Assembly (NCBI GenBank): GCA_013813135.1
Contig: JACCSF010000107.1
Span: 1-19,985, forward strand
Length of the DNA: 19,985 bases
Source: Thermoleophilaceae bacterium
GTDB lineage: Bacteria > Actinomycetota > Thermoleophilia > Solirubrobacterales > Thermoleophilaceae
Reading direction: 5' to 3'
This document shows positions 12,753-19,963 of this stretch, one piece after another. Position 1 is the first letter of the stretch. Every line of letters starts with the position of its first letter. The notes under the pieces were generated by a model. It ran no database searches and was not told the DNA's origin. It saw nothing but the letters and a program-made list of their open reading frames with translations. Both the position numbers and the translations under genes were made by a program.

Positions 12753-14153
12753 ATGGCAGCCACTGACAAGACCCGCGTCGCAAAGCCCAGCCCGATCAAG
12801 GAAGACGAGCAGGGACAACTCGTCGCCAAGAAGGGCATCTCCCGTGAAGTGATCGCGGAGCTCTCCAAGATCAAGGGTGAGCCGGACTGGATGCGCGAGA
12901 AGCGGATCAAGTCGTACGAGATCTTCGAGCGCAAGCCGATCCCGACCTGGGGCGTCGACCTGTCGGACCTCGATCTCTCCGAGCTCGTCCTCTACTCGCC
13001 CCCCGAGGCTGGCCGCTTCGACAGCTGGGACGACGTCCCGAAGGAGATGAAGGACACCTACGAGAAGCTCGGCATCCCGCAGGCGGAGCGCGAGCACCTC
13101 GCCGGGGTCGTCGGCGTCTGGCGCCAGGAGCCCTTCTACGAAGGCCTCAAGCAGGAATACGCCGACATGGGAATCATCTTCTGCGCCATGGACACGGCGG
13201 TCACCGAGCACGAGGACATCGTGCGCGAGTACTTCATGAACAAGTGCGTGCCGCCGCAGGACAACAAGTTCTCGGCGCTGCACGGCGCGGTCTGGTCGGG
13301 CGGCTCGTTCCTGTACGTGCCCAAGGACGTGAAGGTCGACCTTCCGCTCCAGGCCTACTTCCGCATGGAGGGCGCCAACGAAGGCACCTTCGAGCACACG
13401 CTGATCATCGCGGACGAGGGCTCCGAGGTGAACTACATCGAGGGCTGCACCGCCCAGACCTACTCGGTCAACTCGATGCACTCCGCCGTCGTCGAGATCT
13501 TCGTGAAGGAAGGCGCGAAGGCGCGCTACACGACCGTGCAGAACTGGTCGAAGGACGTCTTCAACCTCAACACCAAGCGCGCCATCGTGGAGGCGCACGG
13601 GACGGTCGAATGGGTCGGCGGCTCAATGGGCGCCAAGAAGGTGATGCTGTACCCGGGCTCCTTCCTGATCGGTGAGGGCGCGCGCGCCGACCACCTCAAC
13701 GTGGGCGTGGCGAGCGGCGACGTGTGGAAGGACACCGGCGCCAAGGTCGTCCACCTCGCGCCGAACACCAACTCCAACATCCTCGCCAAGTCGATCTCCA
13801 AGGACGGCGGGATCATGGGCTATCGCGGCCTGGTCCGCATGGGCCACAACTCGCAGGGCTCCAAGGCCCGCGTGCAGTGCGACGGACTGATGATGGACGA
13901 CCGTTCGCGCTCGGACACCTGGCCCGACATCCAGATCCAGAACCCGCACGTGACCGTGGCCCACGAGGCCGTGGTCGGCAAGATCTCCGACGAGCAGCTC
14001 TTCTACCTGCAGTCGCGCGGCCTCTCCGAGGAGGAAGCCGCGGCGATGATCGTGAACGGCTTCATCGAGCCGGTCACGAAGGAGCTGCCGATGGAGTACG
14101 CGGTCGAGCTGAATCGCCTGATTCAGCTCGAAATGGTCGACTCGATCGGCTGA
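12753..14153 (+). CDS. sufB: Fe-S cluster assembly scaffold protein SufB
   Basis: From the ATG at 12753 the protein has 466 residues, usual for SufB. Characteristic stretches are IKGEPDWMREKRIKSYEIF, YSPPEAGRFDSWDDVP, TAVTEHEDIVREYFM, FALHG-like FSALHGAVWSGGSFLYVPK, YIEGCTAQTYSVNSMHSAVVE written here in part, and HLAPNTNSNILAKSISKDGG. C376 in VQCDGLMM corresponds to the cysteine that receives sulfur in E. coli SufB (C405). SufB forms the scaffold with SufD and SufC. The longer frame starting at 12711 lacks similarity in its first 14 residues and has no promoter-like box. SufB is 1.7 kb away from sufCDSU, separated by genes on the opposite strand, instead of heading the operon. Confidence 0.96.
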   Translation: MAATDKTRVAKPSPIKEDEQGQLVAKKGISREVIAELSKIKGEPDWMREKRIKSYEIFERKPIPTWGVDLSDLDLSELVLYSPPEAGRFDSWDDVPKEMKDTYEKLGIPQAEREHLAGVVGVWRQEPFYEGLKQEYADMGIIFCAMDTAVTEHEDIVREYFMNKCVPPQDNKFSALHGAVWSGGSFLYVPKDVKVDLPLQAYFRMEGANEGTFEHTLIIADEGSEVNYIEGCTAQTYSVNSMHSAVVEIFVKEGAKARYTTVQNWSKDVFNLNTKRAIVEAHGTVEWVGGSMGAKKVMLYPGSFLIGEGARADHLNVGVASGDVWKDTGAKVVHLAPNTNSNILAKSISKDGGIMGYRGLVRMGHNSQGSKARVQCDGLMMDDRSRSDTWPDIQIQNPHVTVAHEAVVGKISDEQLFYLQSRGLSEEEAAAMIVNGFIEPVTKELPMEYAVELNRLIQLEMVDSIG

Positions 14154-14200
14154 GCCGACTGCCGAGCAGCGCCAGCCTGCGTCATCGGGCGCGCGCCGGT

Positions 14201-14206
14201 TAGCCT
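14201..14206 (+). promoter_or_regulatory. TAGCCT -10-like box for the methyltransferase gene (leaderless)
   Basis: TAGCCT lies 6 nt before the GTG at 14213, the same sequence and spacing as before tatA and the cupin gene. Confidence 0.5.
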
Positions 14207-14212
14207 CGCGGT

Positions 14213-14998
14213 GTGGCCGAGCTCGAGTTCAACGAGCGGCTCTCGGAGCAGATGGAGGTCGTGTACAGCAAGCGCGACCTGCTGCGCCGCCGGGGACTAG
14301 TGCATGAGGCGCTGGGCGCCGCTCCGGGTGAGCGCATCATCGATGCCGGTTGCGGGCCCGGTTTCTACGTGGCCGAGCTGCTCGACCGCGTGGGGCCGGC
14401 GGGAGAGGTGGTGGGGGTGGACGCGAGCCCGCAGATGCTGGCCCTCGCCGCGAAGCGCTGCGAGGGCCATGCCAACGGCAGCTTCCACGAAGGGGACGCC
14501 ACGTCGCTGCCGGTCGAGTCCGAGGCGTTCGACCGCGCGCTCTCCGTGCAAGTGCTCGAGTACGTCGCGGACGTCCCGGCCGCGCTCGCCGAGCTGCACC
14601 GTGTGCTGCGCCCGGGCGGCCGGGTGCTGATCTGGGACGTGGACTGGGCCACGGTCTCGTGGCACTCCGGCGACCCCGACCGCATGGAGCACGTGCTGCG
14701 CGCGTGGGACGAGCACCTCTCAGACCCGTCCCTGCCGCGCACCCTGGCGGCCCGGATGCGCGCCGCGTTCGAGGCCGTGGAGGTGGAGGGCCACAGCTTC
14801 GCCACGGACGACCTCACCTCCGAGACCTACGCCGGCGCGCTGCTGCCCCTGATCGAGGACTACGTCGCGGCGCGCGAGAGCATCGGCGCCGAGCAGGCCG
14901 CCGCCTGGGCGGCGGAGCAGCGCGAGCTGGCCGAGCGCGGCGAGTCGTTCTTCGCCTGCATCCAGTTCTGCTTCACGGCTACGCGGCCGGCAGGATGA
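14213..14998 (+). CDS. Class I SAM-dependent methyltransferase
   Basis: The 261-residue protein has the Rossmann-fold methyltransferase motifs: motif I IIDAGCGPGFYVAELL (43-57), motif II VVGVDASPQMLALAA, GDATSLPV, the motif IV region FDRALSVQVLEYVADV, and LRPGGRVLIWDVDW. It belongs to the UbiE/COG2226-like group, whose substrates include lipids, quinones and small molecules; the substrate here is not evident. The last 20 nt overlap the 3' end of the convergent queA-like gene, so their tails share DNA. The GTG start is set by the upstream box. Confidence 0.86.
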   Translation: MAELEFNERLSEQMEVVYSKRDLLRRRGLVHEALGAAPGERIIDAGCGPGFYVAELLDRVGPAGEVVGVDASPQMLALAAKRCEGHANGSFHEGDATSLPVESEAFDRALSVQVLEYVADVPAALAELHRVLRPGGRVLIWDVDWATVSWHSGDPDRMEHVLRAWDEHLSDPSLPRTLAARMRAAFEAVEVEGHSFATDDLTSETYAGALLPLIEDYVAARESIGAEQAAAWAAEQRELAERGESFFACIQFCFTATRPAG

Positions 14999-16013
14999 GG
15001 TGCAGGTCGCCGAGCTCGTGACGCAGGTAGCCCGCTTCGGCGGCCTCGTCGTAGGAGCGCTCCAGCAGGTCGGCGCCCGCGATCGCCTCGAGCATCGCAA
15101 GGTGGGACGAGTCGCGGTCGTGGAAGCCCGAGAGCAGGCCGTCCACCGCCCTGATCGGGGTGTCGGGCTCGATCACGAGGTCGGTCCAGCCCTCGCGGTC
15201 GCGCACCCGGCCGTCGCGACCCACCGCTGATTCGAGGGCGCGCACCGCCGTGGTGCCGACCGCGATCACCCGGCCGCCCAGCGCCCGCACCAGGTTGATC
15301 CGCTCGGCCGTGAAGCGGGGCACGCTGTACCACTCGGCGTGGGGCATCTCGCCGGCCTCCAGCGAGGACACACCCGTGTGCAGCACCAGCGGGGCCACGT
15401 CGATCCCCGCGCCCACGAGCTGGGTCACCAGCTCCGGCGTGAAGGCGCGCCCGGCGCTCGGCATCTCGGCGCTGCCGGGCGCGTTGGCGTAGACCGTCTG
15501 GTAGCGCTCCAGCGGCCACGGCCGCGTCGCATGCCCGTAGCGGATCGGCTCGCCGTGGCGCGCGAGGTAGTGGGGTACCGAGACCGGAAGGCGCAGCGAG
15601 GCCAGCCAGAGGCGGCCACCGCCGAAGCGCTCCAGCAACACCGCGGTCCCGCCGGCCGGCAGCAGGAGCACATCCCCCGCGTTGCCGCCGCGGAAGCGGT
15701 GGCCCCCGCGCCGCAGCTCGACGAGCCAGGCGGCGTCGGAGCGCCCGCGGGCGGGCGTGGAGAGGTGGATGCGCAGCTCCCCATCCGAAGTCCACACGGG
15801 GACCGCCGCCGGCATCGTGGCCGAGGTGTTGACCGCCAGCAGGTCGCCCGGCGCGAGCAGCTCGGGCAGCTCGGCGAAGCGGGCGTGTTCGATGGCGCCG
15901 TCGCGGTGGGCCACCAGCAGGCGCACGTCGTCTCGCCCGTGACCGCGCAGCTCCGCCGGCTCGTGCGCCTCGCCGGGCTGCGCGAGCTCGCGGGAAGCGG
16001 TGAGCGCGCTCAC
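14979..16013 (-). CDS. queA: QueA-like S-adenosylmethionine:tRNA ribosyltransferase-isomerase
   Basis: The 344-residue protein matches the QueA family along its length: GRDDVRLLVAHRDG near 26-39, LLAPGDLLAVNTSATMPAAV near 53-70, GEPIRYGHA, YQTVYANAPGSAEMPSAGRAFT near 171-192, MPHAEWYSVP and IAVGTTAVRALES. QueA adds an epoxycyclopentane group from SAM to preQ1 in tRNA during queuosine synthesis. Several canonical motifs are changed: the usual N-D-T-R-V-I-P-A-R is NTSATMPAA, and the LHVGxGTF motif is LHTGVSSLE. This form is known to me from actinobacteria, often without other queuosine genes, so its true substrate may differ. Its GTG start overlaps the SDR stop (GTGA), and its end overlaps the methyltransferase. 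Confidence 0.82.
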   Translation of the reverse strand: MSALTASRELAQPGEAHEPAELRGHGRDDVRLLVAHRDGAIEHARFAELPELLAPGDLLAVNTSATMPAAVPVWTSDGELRIHLSTPARGRSDAAWLVELRRGGHRFRGGNAGDVLLLPAGGTAVLLERFGGGRLWLASLRLPVSVPHYLARHGEPIRYGHATRPWPLERYQTVYANAPGSAEMPSAGRAFTPELVTQLVGAGIDVAPLVLHTGVSSLEAGEMPHAEWYSVPRFTAERINLVRALGGRVIAVGTTAVRALESAVGRDGRVRDREGWTDLVIEPDTPIRAVDGLLSGFHDRDSSHLAMLEAIAGADLLERSYDEAAEAGYLRHELGDLHLILPAA

Positions 16014-16705
16014 GGTGTGGCCGCCGCCGGCGGGGCGGCGAGCTCCCGCGCCGCGTAGCGACCGCTCGGCAGCTCGCCCTCGACCAGCGCCAGCAGCCCG
16101 GGGACGCTCTCCTCCGGCGGCGGGCGGTCGGAGATGTCCTCGCCGGGGAAGGCGTCCTGGTGCATGCGCGTGCGCATGTCGCCCGGGTCGACCGCGTACA
16201 CGCGCAACTCGTGATGCTCGGCGCCCAGCACGCGGCTGAGCTGCTCGAGCGCCGCCTTCGACGAGCCGTATCCGCCCCAGCCCTCGTAGGGCTCGACCGC
16301 CGCGTCGGAGCTGACGTTCAAGATCCGAGCGCCCGCCGGCATCAGCGGCAGCGCGAGCTGGACCAAGGCGAGCGGCGCCAGCGTGTTGACACGGTAGACC
16401 TGCTCGAGCGCGGCCGGCGGGTAGTCGCCCAGCGCCGGCAGCGGGCTCGGCCCGAGCGCGCTCGCGTTGTTCACCAGCAGATCCACGCGCGGGCCGGCCG
16501 CGGCCACCAGCGCGCGGCGGTGCCGCTCGTCGGCAACGTCGCCGGCAACCGCCGTGACGTTCTCGCCGAGCTCCGCACGAGCCGCCTCCAGCTGCTCTGC
16601 GCCGCGGGCGTCGATCACCAGCCGCCAGTCCCGCTTCGACAGGGCCCGTGCCAGCGCGAGGCCGAGACCGCGTGAGGCGCCGGTGACGATCGCTGTGGAA
16701 GGCAT
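16010..16705 (-). CDS. Short-chain dehydrogenase/reductase (SDR)
   Basis: The 231-residue protein is a classical SDR. It has the nucleotide-binding motif TGASRGLG (8-15), GDVAD (55-59), NNAS (79-82), N107, the catalytic serine region NVSSDAA (S132/S133), and the YGSSK box with Y146 and K150. The DPGDMRTRM loop follows. It uses NAD(P)H to reduce or oxidise an unknown carbonyl or alcohol. It overlaps the queA-like gene by 4 nt, and both share the TAGCCT promoter box, so the two are co-expressed; the same pairing is familiar to me from other actinobacteria. Confidence 0.9.
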   Translation of the reverse strand: MPSTAIVTGASRGLGLALARALSKRDWRLVIDARGAEQLEAARAELGENVTAVAGDVADERHRRALVAAAGPRVDLLVNNASALGPSPLPALGDYPPAALEQVYRVNTLAPLALVQLALPLMPAGARILNVSSDAAVEPYEGWGGYGSSKAALEQLSRVLGAEHHELRVYAVDPGDMRTRMHQDAFPGEDISDRPPPEESVPGLLALVEGELPSGRYAARELAAPPAAATP

Positions 16706-16713
16706 CTACGCCG

Positions 16714-16719
16714 AGGCTA
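16714..16719 (-). promoter_or_regulatory. TAGCCT -10-like box for the SDR-queA operon (leaderless)
   Basis: On the minus strand TAGCCT lies 8 nt before the ATG at 16705. It separates this operon from the response regulator gene that ends 36 nt upstream on the same strand. Confidence 0.5.
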
Positions 16720-16755
16720 GGCGCGCGCGGCCCCCGCCACCATCGGGAATTGGTC

Positions 16756-17397
16756 CTAGGACTCCAGGAGGCCCATGCGCACGGCGTACAGCGCCGCCTG
16801 CGTGCGGTCGGTGAGGCCGAGCTTGCTGAGGATGCTGCTCACGTGCGTCTTGACGGTCTTCTCGGCTATCTCCAGGTCCCGGGCGATCAGCTTGTTCGGC
16901 AGGCCGCGGGCGATCAGCAGGAGCACCTCGCGCTCCCGCGCCGTGAGGGCCTCGTCGGCGGCCGGGCGGTCCGTCTCGGAGAACTCCTCCATCAGCCGCG
17001 CCGCCACCGCCGGGTGCAGCAGCGCCTCGCCGTCACCCACCGCGCGAATCGCCCGCACCAGCTCGGCCGGTTCCACGTCCTTCAGCAGGTACCCGGCCGC
17101 ACCGGCGCGGACCGCCGGGAACAGCTTCTCGTCGTCGAGGAAGCTGGTCAGCACCAGCACCCTCGCCTGCGGCCGCACGTCGCGCAGCCGCCGGATCGCT
17201 TCCACGCCGCCCACGCCGGGCATCACGAGGTCCATCAGCACCACGTCCGGCTCGTGCTCCTCCGCCGCGCGTAGCGCCGCCTCGCCGTCGGCCACGTCGG
17301 CGACCACCTCGATGTCGTCCTGTAGCTCGAGGAATGTGCGCAGCCCCTGCCTGACCACCGCGTGGTCGTCAGCGATCAGGACGCGAATCTCCGTCAC
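16756..17397 (-). CDS. NarL/FixJ-family response regulator (partner of the GAF kinase)
   Basis: From the GTG at 17397 the protein has 213 residues. The receiver domain has D9/D10, phosphoacceptor D56 (VVLMDLVMP) and K106 (YLLKDV). The LuxR-type helix-turn-helix lies at about 149-210, with LTAREREVLLLIARGLPNKL and the recognition helix EKTVKTHVSSILSKLGL. A longer frame runs to 17475, but the first 26 residues of it are not receiver-like and lie within the kinase gene. The gene overlaps the kinase by 29 nt, which strongly suggests a cognate pair. It resembles the LiaR/DevR group. Confidence 0.92.
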   Translation of the reverse strand: MTEIRVLIADDHAVVRQGLRTFLELQDDIEVVADVADGEAALRAAEEHEPDVVLMDLVMPGVGGVEAIRRLRDVRPQARVLVLTSFLDDEKLFPAVRAGAAGYLLKDVEPAELVRAIRAVGDGEALLHPAVAARLMEEFSETDRPAADEALTAREREVLLLIARGLPNKLIARDLEIAEKTVKTHVSSILSKLGLTDRTQAALYAVRMGLLES

Positions 17398-18523
17398 AGT
17401 CCACCTCCAGGCTGATCGTGGTTCCCCGACCGGGCGCGGAGTCGATCCGCAGCCGGGCCCCGAGCGAGCTTGCACGCTCCTCCATCGACGTGAGGCCGAG
17501 GCGGCGCGACCGCAGCCCGGCCGCCTCGGGCTCGAACCCGACGCCGTCGTCGGCGACCGTCAGCCGCAGCCTGCCTGTTTCCTCCTCCAAGCGGAGCTTG
17601 ATGTGCTCGGCGCGCGCGTGGCGCAACGCGTTCTGGAGCGACTCCTGCGCGATGCGGAACACCTCCTCGTCCACCCCCGGGCGCAGCCGCGGCGCACCCG
17701 TCAGCTCGACCGAGATGGCGGCGCGGTGCGCGCGGCGCAGCAGCTCCACGTGCTTGCGCAGAGCGGCACCAAGGCCCTCGGTCTCGATCTCCGCCGGACG
17801 CAGCTGGAACACCAGCGACCGCAGCTCCACGACCGCCTCCTGCGCGAGCTCCTGCAGATGCTCCACCTGCTGGCGGGCGGCGCCCGAGTCGCGCTCGAGC
17901 AGCGTGGCCGCCGACTGCGCCGCCAGCACGACTCCGAACAGCTTCTGCACCAGCGAGTCGTGCAGCTCGCGGGCCAGCCGGTTGCGCTCCTCGACGATCG
18001 ACAGCTCGCGGCTGCGCTCGTACAGGCGGGCGTTCTCCATCGCCACCGCGGCGTGCGGCGCGAGCAGCTCGATCAGCTCCTGGTCGCCCGGGTGAAACTG
18101 CTCGGCCTCCTGCTTGTCTGTCAGGTAGAAGGCGCCGATCACCTCGCCGCGCGCGACGATCGGCACGCCCAGGAACGAGCCCATCTGAGGATGGGCGGCG
18201 GGCCACCAGCCGCGGAAGCGCGGATCGCGCTTGATGTCGGCCGTGCGGTACGAATCCTCGGACTCGAGCGTCGCGCCCAGCAGGCCGTGCGTGCGCGGGA
18301 GCGGCCCCATCGCCTCCACCTCCTCCTCGGTCATGCCGGAGGTGATGAAGCGGGCGAAGTTGCCCTCACCGTCGGGCACCCCGAGCGCGGCGTAACGTGC
18401 GCCCACGAGCTCGCGCGCGGTGTGCACGATGCGCTGGAGCACGGTGTCGACCGAGCGCTCGCCGGCGATCGCCAGCACGGCGTCGCTCATGGCCCGCACA
18501 GCGCCGCTTCGGCCCTCGGTCAT
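17369..18523 (-). CDS. Soluble GAF-domain NarL-type sensor histidine kinase
   Basis: From the ATG at 18523 the protein has 384 residues. Residues about 23-168 form a GAF domain (ARYAALGVPDGEGNFARFI, then FLGVPIVARGEVIGAFYLTD), ending in the helix AVAMENARLYERSREL. The HisKA_3 domain has EERNRLARELHDSLVQKLF with phosphorylation site H188, and the ATPase domain has ESLQNALRHA (N298), ADDGVGFEPE and LGLTSMEERA. No membrane helix is seen, so it senses a cytoplasmic signal. GAF kinases of this type include DevS-like heme sensors, but I cannot assign a ligand. A longer frame to 18637 adds 38 unlikely residues. It overlaps its regulator gene. Confidence 0.9.
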   Translation of the reverse strand: MTEGRSGAVRAMSDAVLAIAGERSVDTVLQRIVHTARELVGARYAALGVPDGEGNFARFITSGMTEEEVEAMGPLPRTHGLLGATLESEDSYRTADIKRDPRFRGWWPAAHPQMGSFLGVPIVARGEVIGAFYLTDKQEAEQFHPGDQELIELLAPHAAVAMENARLYERSRELSIVEERNRLARELHDSLVQKLFGVVLAAQSAATLLERDSGAARQQVEHLQELAQEAVVELRSLVFQLRPAEIETEGLGAALRKHVELLRRAHRAAISVELTGAPRLRPGVDEEVFRIAQESLQNALRHARAEHIKLRLEEETGRLRLTVADDGVGFEPEAAGLRSRRLGLTSMEERASSLGARLRIDSAPGRGTTISLEVDCDGDSRPDR

Positions 18524-18531
18524 CGAGCGCC

Positions 18532-18537
18532 ACGATA
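18532..18537 (-). promoter_or_regulatory. TATCGT -10-like box before the GAF kinase gene
   Basis: On the minus strand TATCGT lies 8 nt before the ATG at 18523, with the leaderless spacing seen elsewhere but a different hexamer. It supports the start at 18523. Confidence 0.35.
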
Positions 18538-18602
18538 CGGCGCGCCTGGGCGCGCCGCATCGGGCGTGGGGCCGAGTGAGCCCTGCGACCTTTGGCCCGT
18601 CT

Positions 18603-19187
18603 TCAGCCCTCGGCCGGCCGCGGGGCGGGCCCGCCACGCCGCCGGTGGTGGCGGATCAGCGCCAGCGCCGCCGCGAGCAGGGCCACCCCGCCGGCGATCC
18701 AGGGGAGCGGGGATGCGCCTCCAGCCGGCGCGGCCTCGTCCGGCGGTAGGACGACCTCGTCCACGCGGACCTGCGGGTGGCCGGCGCCGTCGACGCCTTC
18801 CAGAGCGCTCGCGGGGAACGGGACGAGGCCACGCGTGACCGCCGAGAACCGGCGTACGGCCGCGTTCGACACCGGCATCCAGGTATAGCCCTCCGCGGAG
18901 TCACCGCCGCGCATCAGGCCGGCGCTCGGCACGATCGCCAGCGGGAAGGTGTCGTGGTGGCCGCGGTCGACCTCCACCGTCATCCGAACCTCGTACCAGC
19001 CCGTGTCCTCGGCCGGGGGATTCGTGGGCGGACCGCCTTCGCTGAGAGCCCCCAGCGCATCGCGATCCTTGACGGTGCGGCAGTCGGAGGGACCGCAGAC
19101 CTTGGCCGAAACCACCTTCTTGGCCTCCGCCTGGGCTGCCGGCAGGAGCGGAAGGGTCAGGGCGAGGCACAGCATCAGTCGTCTCAT
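18603..19187 (-). CDS. Exported, membrane-anchored protein of unknown function
   Basis: I do not recognise this 194-residue protein. It has a clear signal peptide (MRRLMLCLALTLPLLPAAQA, cleavage near residue 20-22), then a short cysteine motif CGPSDC with C31 and C36, a soluble region with several beta-strand-like segments (WYEVRMTVEVD, YTWMPVS), a proline/alanine linker, and one C-terminal membrane helix at about 161-178 followed by RHHRRR and a GGPAPRP tail. The topology is therefore outside-facing with a C-terminal anchor and a basic cytoplasmic stop. The cysteine pair may form a disulfide. It lies upstream of the GAF kinase on the same strand with an 79-nt gap and is divergent from the SpoIIM-like gene. 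Confidence 0.7.
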   Translation of the reverse strand: MRRLMLCLALTLPLLPAAQAEAKKVVSAKVCGPSDCRTVKDRDALGALSEGGPPTNPPAEDTGWYEVRMTVEVDRGHHDTFPLAIVPSAGLMRGGDSAEGYTWMPVSNAAVRRFSAVTRGLVPFPASALEGVDGAGHPQVRVDEVVLPPDEAAPAGGASPLPWIAGGVALLAAALALIRHHRRRGGPAPRPAEG

Positions 19188-19261
19188 GACCCGGGTACAA
19201 CCGCCGCGCCCGCGCGGTTCCGCGGTTCACGGATGCGCCCGGCGCTGCCGATGCCTGGGGG

Positions 19262-19963
19262 ATGAGCGTCAACGACTTCGTGCTCGTGCAGGGCATGCAC
19301 GACACCAAGCTCGCCCTGCGCCGCTGGAACGACCACCCGTGGCGGATGCTGCGGCCGTGGGCCACGCTCAGCCTGCTGATCGCGTGCGGCCTGCTGGCGG
19401 CGGTCTACGTGATCGCGGAGCTGAGCACGCCGGATCCGACCGACTACCTGATCCCCGGCTACAACTCGCGGGCGACGTTCCACGACTACCTGGCCGTGCT
19501 GTACCGCAACTCGCTGGTGCTCGCCCTGCATGCCATGGCTTGCGTCGCGGGGTTCATGGCCGGCAGCGCGTTGCCGCTGTCGGCGTCGAAGCGCAGCGGG
19601 ATCTCGCGTTGGGTGCACGAGAAAGCCGGGCCGCTGGCGATCGCCTTCGTCATATGCGCCACCACCTTCTCGCTCTGCACCCAGGCCTACGTGATCGGCG
19701 GGGGTGCCGCGGCGATAGCCGCCCAGCTCGGGACCGGCCCCGGCGTCCTGCTGCTCGCCCTGGTCCCGCACGCGCTGCCCGAGCTGTTCGCGCTGTTCCT
19801 CCCGCTGGCGGCCTGGATCGTCGCCAGCAGGGGCGGCCAGTGGCAGGACCTGCTGGCCGCCACGTTCGTGACCGTGGCGATCTCGGTCCCCATCCTGTTG
19901 GCCAGTGCCGCGATGGAGATCTGGGTCGCACCCCACCTGCTGCACGAGATCGCGGCCCGTTGA
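19262..19963 (+). CDS. SpoIIM-family (DUF95) integral membrane protein
   Basis: The 233-residue protein has about five membrane segments: roughly 33-53, 82-104, 123-145, 155-186 and 193-217. The segment LLALVPHALPELFALFLPLAAW resembles the signature of the stage II sporulation protein M family, where a Pro-His motif and Glu-Leu follow each other in a membrane helix. In Bacillus SpoIIM works with SpoIID and SpoIIP in engulfment, but the family is widespread in non-sporulating bacteria with unknown role, so sporulation should not be inferred. Start ATG at 19262 follows a G-rich run (GGGGG) that may act as a ribosome binding site. The divergent neighbour is an exported unknown protein, 74 nt away. 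Confidence 0.68.
   Translation: MSVNDFVLVQGMHDTKLALRRWNDHPWRMLRPWATLSLLIACGLLAAVYVIAELSTPDPTDYLIPGYNSRATFHDYLAVLYRNSLVLALHAMACVAGFMAGSALPLSASKRSGISRWVHEKAGPLAIAFVICATTFSLCTQAYVIGGGAAAIAAQLGTGPGVLLLALVPHALPELFALFLPLAAWIVASRGGQWQDLLAATFVTVAISVPILLASAAMEIWVAPHLLHEIAAR

Noticed and set aside
16775..18838. A 687-codon open frame on the plus strand, antisense to the GAF kinase and its regulator
   Set aside because: The opposite strand codes for two clear conserved proteins. The plus-strand product is Arg/Ser/Ala-rich without any domain, as expected from GC-rich codon use.
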